This document shows, piece after piece, positions 1 to 8,446 of a DNA stretch of 64,000 nucleotides. The position numbers were made by a program, and so were the translations under genes. The stretch spans positions 2,604,001 through 2,668,000 of the forward strand of contig NZ_CP053835.1 in the NCBI RefSeq assembly GCF_013201725.1, written 5' to 3'. The notes under the pieces were generated by a model. The model was not told the DNA's origin. It saw only the letters and a program-made list of their open reading frames with translations, and searched no databases. The DNA comes from Arcobacter defluvii. GTDB taxonomy: Bacteria > Campylobacterota > Campylobacteria > Campylobacterales > Arcobacteraceae. The first letter of the stretch is position 1; every line of letters starts with the position of its first letter.

Positions 1-391
1 CTAAGATTCTTCCAACTTTTCCTACAATTCCCATACAATCAGGAGTTGCAATTAAAACATCAAAATTGATATTTCCAGCTTGGATAGCTTCTGCTAAATC
101 ATCATTACCAACAATATCTGCACCTGCTGCTTTTGCTTCATCCAATTTTAAACCTTTTGCAAATACTGCAACTCTTACAGTTTTACCAGTTCCATTTGGA
201 AGTACAACCGCACCTCTAATCATTTGGTCAGCATGTCTTGGATCTACATTTAAATTAAGTGCGATTTCAACGCTCTCATCAAATTTAGCTGATTTTAATT
301 CTTTAACTGTATCACAAGCTTCAGCTAAAGAGTATTTTTTATTTTCTATTTTTTCAGCTAATGCTTTATATCTTTTTGAAATTTTTGCCAT
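1..391 (-). CDS. rplA: 50S ribosomal protein L1, N-terminal part (gene runs off the left edge)
   Basis: Translation from the ATG at 391 begins [20 protein letters not shown] and continues as a typical L1 N-terminal half for 130 codons before the window ends. L1 forms the mobile L1 stalk on 23S rRNA next to the E site and can repress its own operon. It lies 74 bases downstream of rplK in the same direction, the conserved rplK-rplA order. A GGAG-type ribosome site precedes the start. The missing C-terminal part lies to the left of the window. Recognition is confident. Confidence 0.97.
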   Translation of the reverse strand, partial: MAKISKRYKALAEKIENKKYSLAEACDTVKELKSAKFDESVEIALNLNVDPRHADQMIRGAVVLPNGTGKTVRVAVFAKGLKLDEAKAAGADIVGNDDLAEAIQAGNINFDVLIATPDCMGIVGKVGRIL

Positions 392-419
392 TATTTTCTC
401 CGCAAGTTTATTATTTTGC

Positions 420-444
420 TACCGCCATTATAAGTCCGGTGGTA
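420..444 (-). promoter_or_regulatory. short hairpin between rplK and rplA
   Basis: Bases 420-426 (TACCGCC) pair with 438-444 (GGTGGTA), with one wobble, in the 74-base gap between rplK and rplA. No T-run follows, so it is not a simple terminator. It may be an RNA-processing site or a translational control site; L1 is known in other bacteria to bind the leader of its own operon, but I cannot show that this is such a site. Confidence 0.35.
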
Positions 445-465
445 AGACTTTCTCAAAACAGATTC

Positions 466-891
466 TTATAATTCTGTTTCAATACCAATTGATCTAGCAG
501 AACCCGCAACAATTTTTGCAGCAACTTCTCTATCATCTGTATTTAAATCTTTGATTTTTAAATCAACTATTTCCATAATTTGTTCTTTTGAAAGTTTTCC
601 AACTTTATTTTTAAGTGGATTACTTGAACCTGTTTTAACACCTGAGATTTTTTTAATTAAATCTGTCATTGGTGGTTGTTTTACTTCGAATGTAAAACTT
701 TTATCTGTATAAACAGTGATAACTACAGGAATTCTATATCCTGCTTTATCTTTTGTTTTTTCATTAAAAGCTTTACAAAATTCCATAATATTAACACCTC
801 TTTGACCTAAAGCTGGTCCAACAGGTGGTGATGGATTTGCAGCACCCGCAGGTATCTGTAATTTTAGTAGCCCTTGAATTTTTTTAGCCAT
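466..891 (-). CDS. rplK: 50S ribosomal protein L11
   Basis: A 141-residue protein of normal L11 length. It starts [20 protein letters not shown] and carries the conserved [20 protein letters not shown] segment of the N-terminal domain. The C-terminal domain binds the GTPase-associated region of 23S rRNA, where L11 helps elongation-factor turnover and RelA activation. It sits between nusG and rplA, the usual arrangement. The ATG is preceded by AAAGGAATAGC, a good ribosome site. Nothing is unusual in the protein itself. Confidence 0.98.
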   Translation of the reverse strand: MAKKIQGLLKLQIPAGAANPSPPVGPALGQRGVNIMEFCKAFNEKTKDKAGYRIPVVITVYTDKSFTFEVKQPPMTDLIKKISGVKTGSSNPLKNKVGKLSKEQIMEIVDLKIKDLNTDDREVAAKIVAGSARSIGIETEL

Positions 892-923
892 GCTATTCCT
901 TTAAAAAAATTTTAATGATTAGA

Positions 924-972
924 CATTAGGCAAGAAAACTATATGTTAAGAAGCTAGTTTTTTTGCCTAATG
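924..972 (-). promoter_or_regulatory. long hairpin in the nusG-rplK gap
   Basis: Bases 924-941 and 955-972 form an 18-bp stem with a single mismatch around a 13-base loop, filling most of the 96-base gap between nusG and rplK. No T-run follows in the transcription direction, so readthrough is expected. Likely roles are RNase III processing or control of the L11-L1 mRNA. Which of these applies is inference. Confidence 0.6.
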
Positions 973-987
973 CCTATAATAAAAATA

Positions 988-1515
988 TCAAATTACTCTT
1001 TCAACTTGAGTATAAGATATTTCAACAGGTGTATTTCTTCCAAAAATTGACACATTTAGTTTCAACAATCCAGAAACCATATCAAAATCTTCAACTAAGC
1101 CATTAAAATTAGCAAAAGGACCTTCATTAATTCTTACCATTTCACCTTCATCAAATGAAACTTTTGGCTTAGCTGCTGCTCTATTTTTAACTTTTTCTAA
1201 AATTAGATTTATATCTTTTTCTGAAAGTGCAGTTGGTTTTTTCGATTCACCAATAAATCTTCCAACTTTTGGCATTGATTGAATTCTATGCCATAAACCT
1301 GTATCTAAATCAATTTTCGCAAACGCATACGCAGGATATAATGGTCTTTCTACAATAGATTTTTTACCTTTTTTTATTTCAATTAAATCTTCAGTTGGAA
1401 CTAAAACTTCTGCTATTCTATCATCTGCCATTTCTTCTGCTAATTTAATTAAAGCTTTTTTTACAGATAATTCACTACCAGAATAAGTTTGTATTGCATA
1501 CCATTTATGTGCCAT
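988..1515 (-). CDS. nusG: Transcription termination/antitermination factor NusG
   Basis: A 175-residue NusG. The NGN domain begins MAHKWYAIQTYSGSE (the W-Y-x-x-x-T-x-S-G-x-E pattern) and binds RNA polymerase. The C-terminal KOW domain contains VRINEGPFANFNGLVEDFD and can bind Rho or ribosomal protein S10. NusG tunes elongation, Rho-dependent termination and transcription-translation coupling. It follows secE by 9 bases, the nearly universal secE-nusG pair. The start has GGAATT upstream of ATG. Length and domains are normal. Confidence 0.98.
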   Translation of the reverse strand: MAHKWYAIQTYSGSELSVKKALIKLAEEMADDRIAEVLVPTEDLIEIKKGKKSIVERPLYPAYAFAKIDLDTGLWHRIQSMPKVGRFIGESKKPTALSEKDINLILEKVKNRAAAKPKVSFDEGEMVRINEGPFANFNGLVEDFDMVSGLLKLNVSIFGRNTPVEISYTQVERVI

Positions 1516-1524
1516 TTTAATTCC

Positions 1525-1710
1525 TTAATTGATTATCGAAGATAAACTTAATGACATTATTCCATCAATAAGAGCTAAAAATAGTGTAATTACAGTAACA
1601 ACTATAAAAACAGATAAATATGCTGATCTAATTTGTTCTTTTATAGGAAAAATTACTTTTAGTAATTCAGATTTTGCGCTAGCATAATAATTTCTTAATC
1701 TATTCACCAT
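1525..1710 (-). CDS. secE: Preprotein translocase subunit SecE
   Basis: I start this at the ATG at 1710, which has GGAG just upstream and gives about 61 residues beginning MVNRLRNYYASAKSELLKVI. The reading frame stays open for 8 more codons to an ATG at 1734, but that would be longer than the usual short single-span SecE of this group. It has an amphipathic segment ending in the conserved region before one membrane span (about residues 30-52). SecE clamps the SecY channel. It is encoded between tRNA-Trp and nusG. Confidence 0.92.
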   Translation of the reverse strand: MVNRLRNYYASAKSELLKVIFPIKEQIRSAYLSVFIVVTVITLFLALIDGIMSLSLSSIIN

Positions 1711-1787
1711 TAACTCCGTTTTTGATTGCTTCATTAAGCTTTAAATTCTTTCAAAAAAAGAGAACACTTCTTTTAAAAAAATTTAAG

Positions 1788-1863
1788 TGGCAGGCCAGGA
1801 GGGACTCGAACCCACAACCATCGGATTTGGAATCCGGCGCTCTACCATTGGAGCTACTGACCT
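1788..1863 (-). tRNA. trnW: tRNA-Trp (anticodon CCA)
   Basis: The reverse strand folds as a full cloverleaf. The acceptor stem AGGTCAG pairs with CTGGCCT (one G-T pair), the anticodon loop reads TTCCAAA with CCA as anticodon, the T-loop GGTTCGAGTCC is present, and the 3' CCA is encoded. It lies between rpmG and secE, as in many bacteria. Confidence 0.97.
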
Positions 1864-1869
1864 ATAATT

Positions 1870-1900
1870 TTGAACTTGTAGTTAAAAACTACAAGTTCAA
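1870..1900 (-). promoter_or_regulatory. perfect 14-bp hairpin between rpmG and tRNA-Trp
   Basis: Bases 1870-1883 are the exact reverse complement of 1887-1900, with a 3-base loop. The hairpin lies in the 42-base gap between the rpmG stop and the 5' end of tRNA-Trp. There is no long T-run on the transcribed strand, so it may be a processing signal that frees the tRNA 5' side, or a weak terminator. Confidence 0.65.
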
Positions 1901-1905
1901 TTGTT

Positions 1906-2076
1906 TTAAGATTTTAATTTTACTTCTTTGTGCAAAGTATGTTTTTTTAATCTTGGACTATATTTTTTTACCTCAAACTTTTCAGTGTGAGTTTTTGGAT
2001 TTTTCCATGTAGTGTAGTTAATATCTCCACTTTCTTGACATTTTAATCCTATTTTAATTCTTACTGCATTTGCCAT
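1906..2076 (-). CDS. rpmG: 50S ribosomal protein L33
   Basis: A 56-codon gene starting [20 protein letters not shown] and ending HKEVKLKS. The L33 pattern is clear: R-I-K-I-G-L-K-C near the start, Y-x-T-x-K-N early in the middle and the [11 protein letters not shown] tail. Only the first of the zinc-type cysteines is present, so this is the form without a zinc ribbon. It sits 8 bases after tuf, the common tuf-rpmG-trnW-secE-nusG order. A ribosome site AAGGATTGTT precedes the ATG. Confidence 0.95.
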   Translation of the reverse strand: MANAVRIKIGLKCQESGDINYTTWKNPKTHTEKFEVKKYSPRLKKHTLHKEVKLKS

Positions 2077-2084
2077 AACAATCC

Positions 2085-3293
2085 TTATTCAATGATTTCA
2101 GCAACAACTCCAGCACCTACAGTTCTACCACCTTCTCTAATAGCAAATTTAGTACCTTTGTCTAGAGCAATTGGAGCAACTAATTCAACTGTCATTTCTA
2201 CATTATCACCTGGCATAACCATTTCTGTACCTTCTGGTAATGTACAAGAACCAGTTACGTCTGTTGTTCTTACATAAAATTGTGGTCTATATCCTGAGAA
2301 GAATGGAGTATGTCTACCACCTTCTTCTTTAGAAAGGATATACACTTCACATCTGAATTTTGTATGTGGAGTAATTGTTTTAGGTTTACATAAAACTTGT
2401 CCTCTTTCTACTTCTTCTTTTTTGATTCCTCTTAAAAGAATACCGCAGTTATCTCCAGCTTGACCTTGTTCCATTTCTTTTCTAAACATTTCAACACCAG
2501 TTACAGTAGTTGTTTTAGTATCAGAGAATCCAACGATTTCAATAGTCTCACCTACTTTAATTGTTCCTTTTTCAATTCTTCCAGTAACAACTGTTCCTCT
2601 TCCTGAGATAGAGAATACATCTTCAACTGGCATTAAGAAATCTTGATCAACATCTCTTTCTGGAGTTGGAATATAAGAATCAACTGCATCCATTAAAGCT
2701 ACAACTTTTTCTGCCCATGGACCAACAGTTCCAGCTTTAGCTTCTTCTAATGCTTGGAATGCAGAACCTGCAATAATTGGAGTGTCATCACCTGGAAAAT
2801 CATATGTAGATAATAATTCTCTAATTTCCATTTCAACAAGCTCTAACATTTCGTCTTTGTCTTGCTCATCAAGTTGATCTTCTTTGTTCATAAATACAAC
2901 GATATATGGAACTCCAACTTGTTTTGATAATAAGATATGCTCTCTTGTTTGAGCCATTGGTCCATCAGTTGCAGCAATAACTAAGATTGCTCCATCCATT
3001 TGTGCAGCACCAGTAATCATGTTTTTAACGTAATCCGCGTGTCCTGGACAATCAACGTGTGCATAGTGTCTTTTATCAGTTTCATACTCGATATGAGAAG
3101 TAGCAATTGTAATACCTCTTTCTCTTTCTTCTGGAGCATTGTCGATTTGATCATAATCTTTCATCTCTCCACCATATTTTACTGCAAGAACAGCAGAAAT
3201 AGCAGCTGTCAAAGTAGTTTTACCGTGGTCAACGTGTCCAATTGTACCGATGTTAACGTGTGGCTTATTTCTTGAAAATTTTTCTTTTGCCAT
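2085..3293 (-). CDS. tuf: Translation elongation factor Tu
   Basis: A 402-residue EF-Tu. The G domain has [14 protein letters not shown] (P-loop, about residues 18-31), DCPGHADY (G3) and NKED (G4). Domains 2 and 3 follow with [14 protein letters not shown] and a C-terminal [10 protein letters not shown]. It delivers aminoacyl-tRNA to the ribosome using GTP. The position downstream of a tRNA cluster and upstream of rpmG-trnW-secE-nusG resembles the E. coli tufB locus. The mRNA leader is structured (3324-3413). Third-position codon use is less A/T-extreme than in neighbours, as expected for high expression. Confidence 0.99.
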   Translation of the reverse strand: MAKEKFSRNKPHVNIGTIGHVDHGKTTLTAAISAVLAVKYGGEMKDYDQIDNAPEERERGITIATSHIEYETDKRHYAHVDCPGHADYVKNMITGAAQMDGAILVIAATDGPMAQTREHILLSKQVGVPYIVVFMNKEDQLDEQDKDEMLELVEMEIRELLSTYDFPGDDTPIIAGSAFQALEEAKAGTVGPWAEKVVALMDAVDSYIPTPERDVDQDFLMPVEDVFSISGRGTVVTGRIEKGTIKVGETIEIVGFSDTKTTTVTGVEMFRKEMEQGQAGDNCGILLRGIKKEEVERGQVLCKPKTITPHTKFRCEVYILSKEEGGRHTPFFSGYRPQFYVRTTDVTGSCTLPEGTEMVMPGDNVEMTVELVAPIALDKGTKFAIREGGRTVGAGVVAEIIE

Positions 3294-3323
3294 AGAATTC
3301 CCCTTCTAAATTTTTGGTTATTG

Positions 3324-3413
3324 CCCTCTGAGTAGATAAGCCCACTAGGCTTCTCTATTCAGAGGGGATTTTATTATTAATTTTTGCAATTTAAAATTGC
3401 GTTGCGTATTATA
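3324..3413 (-). promoter_or_regulatory. tuf promoter -10 box and structured 5' leader
   Basis: On the minus strand a TATAAT lies at 3413-3408. A transcript starting just after it would begin with a 15-base near-palindrome (3386-3400, GCAATTT arms) and then a hairpin whose outer 8-bp arms are 3324-3331 and 3359-3366, enclosing AAGCC/GGCTT. The tuf ATG is at 3293. The -10 assignment is good; leader function is unknown. Confidence 0.6.
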
Positions 3414-3440
3414 TTTAATAAATACTAAAAAAAACTTTAA

Positions 3441-3495
3441 TGGGAGTTAAATAAATAAAGAGTTATAAAAAATTGTGCTTATAACTCAGCTCCCA
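3441..3495 (-). terminator. nested hairpin after tRNA-Gly, probable terminator or tRNA-tuf separator
   Basis: The inner 9-bp stem is 3460-3468 with 3479-3487. The outer 6-bp arms are 3441-3446 and 3490-3495. On the transcribed strand the inner stem is followed by TTTATTTATTT. It lies 16 bases beyond the 3' CCA of tRNA-Gly and before the tuf promoter, so it could end the tRNA transcript or act as a processing hairpin. Confidence 0.5.
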
Positions 3496-3510
3496 GTAAT
3501 CAATAAAATA

Positions 3511-3587
3511 TGGAGCGGGAGACGAGACTCGAACTCGCGACAGTCTGCTTGGAAGGCAGAAGCTCTAGCCAACTGAGCTACTCCCGC
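3511..3587 (-). tRNA. trnG: tRNA-Gly (anticodon TCC)
   Basis: Cloverleaf on the minus strand with 5' GCGGGAG, anticodon loop CTTCCAA (TCC), a T-loop with GAGTTCGAGTCTC and encoded CCA. It is the last tRNA of a four-gene cluster that leads into tuf. Confidence 0.96.
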
Positions 3588-3596
3588 AACATTGCG

Positions 3597-3681
3597 TGGT
3601 GGTGAGAGAAGGATTCGAACCTTCGAAGCCTAAGGCGGCGGATTTACAGTCCGCAGGATTTGACCACTCTCCAACCTCACC
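3597..3681 (-). tRNA. trnY: tRNA-Tyr (anticodon GTA)
   Basis: An 85-base tRNA with a long variable arm, as expected for bacterial tRNA-Tyr. The acceptor GGTGAGG pairs with TCTCACC, the anticodon loop contains GTA within ACTGTAAAT, and CCA is encoded. It lies 9 bases upstream of tRNA-Gly. Confidence 0.96.
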
Positions 3682-3741
3682 GTTGAAAAATATTATTGTT
3701 CTGGTCAAGCGCTGTCTTTTAGATTACGCACGACATAAAAA

Positions 3742-3818
3742 TGGAGCTGGTGAAGGGAGTCGAACCCCCGACCTGCTGATTACAAATCAGCTGCTCTAGC
3801 CAACTGAGCTACACCAGC
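3742..3818 (-). tRNA. trnT: tRNA-Thr (anticodon TGT)
   Basis: The cloverleaf has a perfect 7-bp acceptor stem GCTGGTG/CACCAGC, anticodon TGT within GATTTGTAATC, and an encoded 3' CCA. It is part of the Thr-Tyr-Gly series that precedes tuf, as in the E. coli tufB locus. Confidence 0.96.
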
Positions 3819-3832
3819 ACCAAAAAATAAAA

Positions 3833-3908
3833 TGGTGGTTCGAGACAGAATCGAACTGTCGACACAAGGATTTTCAATCCTTTGCTCTACCGACTGAGCT
3901 ATCGAACC
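3833..3908 (-). tRNA. trnF: tRNA-Phe (anticodon GAA)
   Basis: A 76-base cloverleaf beginning GGTTCGATAGCTCAGTCGG. The anticodon stem-loop AAGGA TTGAAAA TCCTT gives GAA, and CCA is encoded. It is the first gene of the tRNA-tuf cluster and starts 37 bases downstream of the murD stop on the same strand. Confidence 0.96.
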
Positions 3909-3944
3909 AATGCAAATTGGAGTGAGATTATACAAGTAGTTTTA

Positions 3945-5123
3945 TTAATATTTGCTTAAACTATTTACTAATTCTTTAAATTCATTACCACGATGTGCAT
4001 AAGACTTAAATTGATCCAATGATGCAGCAGCTGGAGATAAAATACCTATACTTTTTTCTTTCATATTATTACTCATTTTTTCTACTGCAATATATAAATA
4101 ATTACATTTTTCTACTTTTATTGAATATTCATTACAATAATCAACTATTTTATCTGTGTTACTTCCAATTGCATAAACAATTAAATCTAGATTGTTTATA
4201 TTTTCAAACAAAGGTTTTAAATTTGCACCTTTATCATCTCCACCTAATATAAGATGTAAATTATCTTTTCTATATGGAGTTAAACCATTTATAGTCGCAT
4301 CAACATTTGTTGCTTTGCTATCATCAATCCATAATCTATTTTTTTTATCAAAAAATTCTTCAACTTTATGTTTATCTATTTTAAATTGGTTTATTAAATC
4401 ATAATTAATTTCATCAAATATAATTTTTCTTGTAACCATTGCTAAAATTGCATCTAAAAGAAATGGCTCTTTAAAATTAATTTTAGATTTATCAAAACCA
4501 AAATGATTACATAAATCATCACTATTATTATATGTTATAACAAAAGCATCTGTTTTAAAATCTTTAAATTCAGAAGGGATGATTGCTACATCATTTTCAT
4601 TCATTAATTCAAGAGGTTTTAATTTTGCATTTTTATATTCTTCAAAAGAACCATGCCAAGTTATATGATCTTCTGTTATTGGCAATAATAAATAAATATT
4701 AGGTTTTGACTTATAAGTATAATGTAAAGTAAAAGATGAAGTTTCTAAAATCCATATCTTTTTATTTTCATCTAAATGACTTAATGGTATTCCAATATTT
4801 CCACCACAAACCGAATCATATTCATTTAATAAGTGTTGACACATTTGTGTTGTAGTTGTTTTTCCATTTGTTCCAGATATCCAAATAGAAAAAGGCATAA
4901 TATCTTGAAATAAATCATAGTCACTAATTACATTATTTGAATTTAAAACCATTTTATTATAAGGTGGAATTCCAGGACTTACAACAGTTAATTCATCACT
5001 ACTTTTATCATATGTATCAAAATCTTTGTCGTCATATAATGTAGCGTTAGGAAATTTATCTTTTAAAGCTAATGCAGTGATACCTTTGCCTAAAATTCTT
5101 ATTTTTTTGTTATTTATTTTCAT
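3945..5123 (-). CDS. murD: UDP-N-acetylmuramoyl-L-alanine--D-glutamate ligase MurD
   Basis: A 392-residue Mur ligase. The ATP P-loop is ISGTNGKTTTTQMC (about residues 106-119). A TSSFTLHY segment follows the P-loop, as in MurD. The C-terminal domain has WIDDSKATNVDATINGL, the MurD pattern with D-S-K-A-T-N, and LILGGDDKGA. The enzyme adds D-glutamate to UDP-MurNAc-L-Ala in the cytoplasm. It follows mraY by 10 bases. Its N-terminal UMA-binding domain is short, as usual in Campylobacterota. Confidence 0.94.
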   Translation of the reverse strand: MKINNKKIRILGKGITALALKDKFPNATLYDDKDFDTYDKSSDELTVVSPGIPPYNKMVLNSNNVISDYDLFQDIMPFSIWISGTNGKTTTTQMCQHLLNEYDSVCGGNIGIPLSHLDENKKIWILETSSFTLHYTYKSKPNIYLLLPITEDHITWHGSFEEYKNAKLKPLELMNENDVAIIPSEFKDFKTDAFVITYNNSDDLCNHFGFDKSKINFKEPFLLDAILAMVTRKIIFDEINYDLINQFKIDKHKVEEFFDKKNRLWIDDSKATNVDATINGLTPYRKDNLHLILGGDDKGANLKPLFENINNLDLIVYAIGSNTDKIVDYCNEYSIKVEKCNYLYIAVEKMSNNMKEKSIGILSPAAASLDQFKSYAHRGNEFKELVNSLSKY

Positions 5124-5133
5124 TACTTTTTCT

Positions 5134-6195
5134 TTATCTGATTTTTAAACTTAATAAAGCTACTAAATTTGTCATAAATGCAATAATCCAGAATCTTACA
5201 ATAATTTTATTTTCTTTCCAGCCTTTTTTCTCAAAATGGTGATGAATAGGTGCCATTAAAAATATTCTTTTTTGTCTTAACTTATAAGAACCAACTTGTA
5301 ATATTACAGATACTGTTTCTAAAACAAAAATAAATCCAATTGCTAATAATAATATTTCTGATTTCGCAACAATTGCCATATAGCCCATAAATGCACCTAA
5401 AGGTAAAGAACCTGAATCACCCATAAATATCTCTGCTGGATGAGAGTTAAACCATAAGAATCCAATCAAAGCTCCACATATTGCACTTCCCATAATCGCT
5501 AATTCACCTACAGTTTGAATATTTGGTAACAATAAATATGTTGAAAAAACTGCATGTCCAGTAACATATGCTAATACTGATAAAGTAAAAAATGCCATTA
5601 TAGAAGGAACTGTTGCTAAACCATCTAATCCATCAGTTAGATTAACAGCATTAGAAGACCCTACAATAATAAACATCCAAAAAACTACTGCTAAAATTCC
5701 CATATTAAATAAAGGGTATTTATAAAAAGGTGTATATAATTCACTTGAATGTCCATAATGATAAGCTATAAAAGCAATAATTGCAGCACAAAGAAATTGT
5801 AATATCAGTTTTGCTCTTGCACTCAAACCTGCTGAATTTTTATCTTTTGATATTTTAGAATAATCATCTTGCATACCAATTAATGAAAAAAGAGCTAAGC
5901 ATAATAAGCCACCTGCAACATAATAGTTACTTAATTTTGCAGTAAGAACTGTAGCAATTATTGTTGAAAAAATAAAAACTACTCCACCCATAGTTGGGGT
6001 TCCAACTTTTGTTTGATGACTTTCAGGCGCAAGTTCATAAATTGGCTGCGATGCTTTCTTTTTTTTCGCCCAACTAATAAACTTTGGCATTAAATACATT
6101 GTTAAAACAAAAGCTATAAAAAAACTCATTCCAGCTCTCACTGAAATATATTGAAAGATGTTAATCTCTAGGTGTCTATAAAACCAATAAAACAA
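5134..6195 (-). CDS. mraY: Phospho-N-acetylmuramoyl-pentapeptide transferase MraY
   Basis: A 353-residue polytopic membrane enzyme that forms lipid I by moving phospho-MurNAc-pentapeptide onto undecaprenyl phosphate. Visible MraY motifs are [15 protein letters not shown] near residue 60, the acidic GMQDDYSK pair, [22 protein letters not shown] and the [11 protein letters not shown] loop near the C terminus. About ten hydrophobic segments are seen. It is followed closely by murD and is divergent from gpmI, an order known in Campylobacter. Confidence 0.97.
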   Translation of the reverse strand: MFYWFYRHLEINIFQYISVRAGMSFFIAFVLTMYLMPKFISWAKKKKASQPIYELAPESHQTKVGTPTMGGVVFIFSTIIATVLTAKLSNYYVAGGLLCLALFSLIGMQDDYSKISKDKNSAGLSARAKLILQFLCAAIIAFIAYHYGHSSELYTPFYKYPLFNMGILAVVFWMFIIVGSSNAVNLTDGLDGLATVPSIMAFFTLSVLAYVTGHAVFSTYLLLPNIQTVGELAIMGSAICGALIGFLWFNSHPAEIFMGDSGSLPLGAFMGYMAIVAKSEILLLAIGFIFVLETVSVILQVGSYKLRQKRIFLMAPIHHHFEKKGWKENKIIVRFWIIAFMTNLVALLSLKIR

Positions 6196-6262
6196 ACTTG
6201 AACCTTGATTTTGATATAATTGCGCGATTATAATATATAATACTTTTTAAAAGGTTTAAATA

Positions 6263-7738
6263 ATGACAAATAAAACACTACTTATAATAACTGATGGAAT
6301 AGGCTACAATCCTTCAGATAAATTTAATGCTTTTTCTAGTGCAAATACTCCAACTTATGATTATTTATTTAAAAATGTTCCTTATTCATTAATTCATACT
6401 TATGGTAAATTTGTTGGATTACCAGATGGACAAATGGGAAATAGTGAAGTGGGACATATGACTATTGGTAGTGGTAGAATTTTATATCAAGATTTAGTAA
6501 AAATAAATATTGCAATTGAAAACAATACTTTAAAAGATAATGAAGTTTTAAAAAATATTATCGAAGTATCAAATAATATTCATTTATTAGGATTATTAAG
6601 TGATGGAGGAGTTCATTCTCATATTGACCATATTATTGCAATGGCAAAAATTGCAAAACAATCTAATAAAAAAGTATTTATACATATTATTACAGATGGT
6701 AGAGATGTAGCTCCTGATTGTGCACAAAAATATATAAATCAAATTTTAGAGATTTGTGATAAAGATATAAAAATTGCAACAATTGCAGGAAGATACTACA
6801 CAATGGATAGAGATAATAGATGGGATAGAGTAAAAAAAGGTTATGATGCGATAACTTTTGCAACTCCATCAACTACAAATGATATTTTAACTTATTTAAA
6901 AGATTCATATGAAAACCAAATCTTTGATGAATTTATTCTTCCAACTGCATTTGAAGGATATGAAGGAATAAAAGAGAATGATGGAATAATTTTCTGTAAT
7001 TTTAGAAGTGATAGAATGAGAGAAATTTCTTCTGTTTTTGCAAATAAAAACTTTAATGAATTTGATACTTTTAAAGGTTCACTAAATCTTGCAACTATGA
7101 CACAATATGATAAAAATACACCTATTGCTATTTTATTTCCAAAAGAATCTCCAAAAAATACTTTAGCTGAAGTAATTTCAAATGCTGGTTTATCTCAACT
7201 TCATACAGCTGAAACAGAAAAATATGCTCACGTTACATTTTTCTTTAATGGAGGAGTTGAAGAACCTATGTTAAATGAAACAAGAGTTTTAATTCCTTCA
7301 CCTCAAGTTGCAACATATGATTTACAACCAGAAATGTCAGCACCTCAAGTGGGAGATGCTGTTAGAACTGCTATGAATAATAATACAGATTTTATAGTTG
7401 TTAACTTTGCAAATGGTGATATGGTTGGACATACAGGTGTATTTGATGCAGCTGTAAAAGCTGTTGAAGCTGTTGATTTTGAATTAGGTTTAATTTTTGA
7501 ACTTGCAAAAAAACAAAATTACAATATTATATTAACATCTGATCATGGAAATTGTGAAATGATGAAAGATGAGGATGGAAATATTCTAACAAATCATACT
7601 GTTGGAGATGTTTATTGTTTTGTTTATGCAAATGGGGTAAAAGAGGTTAAAACTGGAAGTTTAAATAATATCGCTCCTACAGTTTTAAAATTGATGAATT
7701 TAGAGATTCCTAAAGAAATGGACAAACCATTAATATAA
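6263..7738 (+). CDS. gpmI: 2,3-bisphosphoglycerate-independent phosphoglycerate mutase
   Basis: A 491-residue iPGM of the alkaline-phosphatase superfamily. It has the N-terminal LLIITDGIGYNP metal site, the nucleophile serine in QMGNSEVGHMTIGSGR (about residue 60), ITDGRDVAP, HTGVFDAAVKAVEAVD and TSDHGNCE. It interconverts 3- and 2-phosphoglycerate in glycolysis and gluconeogenesis and uses Mn2+. It is divergent from mraY across 67 bases that hold TATAAT-like boxes, and AAAGG lies 9 bases before the ATG. The downstream ATPase gene begins 11 bases later. Confidence 0.97.
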   Translation: MTNKTLLIITDGIGYNPSDKFNAFSSANTPTYDYLFKNVPYSLIHTYGKFVGLPDGQMGNSEVGHMTIGSGRILYQDLVKINIAIENNTLKDNEVLKNIIEVSNNIHLLGLLSDGGVHSHIDHIIAMAKIAKQSNKKVFIHIITDGRDVAPDCAQKYINQILEICDKDIKIATIAGRYYTMDRDNRWDRVKKGYDAITFATPSTTNDILTYLKDSYENQIFDEFILPTAFEGYEGIKENDGIIFCNFRSDRMREISSVFANKNFNEFDTFKGSLNLATMTQYDKNTPIAILFPKESPKNTLAEVISNAGLSQLHTAETEKYAHVTFFFNGGVEEPMLNETRVLIPSPQVATYDLQPEMSAPQVGDAVRTAMNNNTDFIVVNFANGDMVGHTGVFDAAVKAVEAVDFELGLIFELAKKQNYNIILTSDHGNCEMMKDEDGNILTNHTVGDVYCFVYANGVKEVKTGSLNNIAPTVLKLMNLEIPKEMDKPLI

Positions 7739-7748
7739 AAGATAATTT

Positions 7749-8444
7749 GTGCTATATATAAAAATTAATAAATTAATAATTGATGCAAATGAAAAAACTT
7801 TAGTTAATATTTCATTTGATATCACTGATTCAACAGCTCTAATTGGAGAAAGTGGAAGTGGAAAATCTTTAACATTGAAATCTTTATTAAATCTTCTTCC
7901 ATCTTTTATGAAAACAGAAAAAGTTATAGACTCTAATTTTAAATTAAATTATGACACTATTGGGTTTATACCACAAAATCCTTTTACTTCTTTATCATCA
8001 ATGACAAAAATAAAAAACCAATTTTTTTGTTCAGATGAAAAAAAAGAAGAAGTTTTAAAATTATTAGCTTTAGATGAGTCAATATTAAATAAATTCCCTA
8101 CACAATTAAGTGGAGGACAAATTCAAAGAGTTGTAATTGCAATTGCAATAAGTAGAAATATAAAACTACTTTTGTTAGATGAACCTACAACTGCACTTGA
8201 TGAGGAAAATAAAAATAATATTATCAATATTATTAATGATTTAAAAAAACGTTTAAATATATTAATTCTTTTTGTAACTCATGATATAAATTCAATTAAA
8301 GAAATTTGTAAAGATATTGTTATTATAAAAGATGGAATTATAATTGAAAAAGGTTCGACGAAAGATATTTTATCTTCACCAAAGGAAGATTACACTAAAA
8401 AATTGATTAACTCAACTTTTAAAAATAAAGATTTTAGGAATTAA
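7749..8444 (+). CDS. ABC transporter ATP-binding protein without adjacent permease
   Basis: A 231-residue ABC ATPase read from a GTG start. Walker A is GESGSGKSLT (about residues 33-42), the Q-loop is FIPQNPFTSL, the signature LSGGQIQRV lies near residue 117, and Walker B LLLLDEPTTALD and switch FVTHD follow. The Q-loop and signature look most like the oligopeptide/nickel (DppD/OppD/NikD) group. No permease or binding protein is encoded nearby; it is squeezed between gpmI and the PBP gene, 2 bases before the latter. Substrate unknown. The start is uncertain because the ribosome site is weak. Confidence 0.8.
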   Translation: MLYIKINKLIIDANEKTLVNISFDITDSTALIGESGSGKSLTLKSLLNLLPSFMKTEKVIDSNFKLNYDTIGFIPQNPFTSLSSMTKIKNQFFCSDEKKEEVLKLLALDESILNKFPTQLSGGQIQRVVIAIAISRNIKLLLLDEPTTALDEENKNNIINIINDLKKRLNILILFVTHDINSIKEICKDIVIIKDGIIIEKGSTKDILSSPKEDYTKKLINSTFKNKDFRN

Positions 8445-8446
8445 AT

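Noticed and set aside
1722-2012. Plus-strand open frame containing tRNA-Trp
   Set aside because: It reads across the tRNA gene and the rpmG gene in reverse; the peptide is the familiar false product of reading a tRNA backwards.
2092-3275. Plus-strand frames inside tuf
   Set aside because: Shadows of a highly conserved gene on the other strand.
3596-3799. Plus-strand open frame over tRNA-Tyr and tRNA-Thr
   Set aside because: The peptide comes from reverse-read tRNA sequence, not from a gene.
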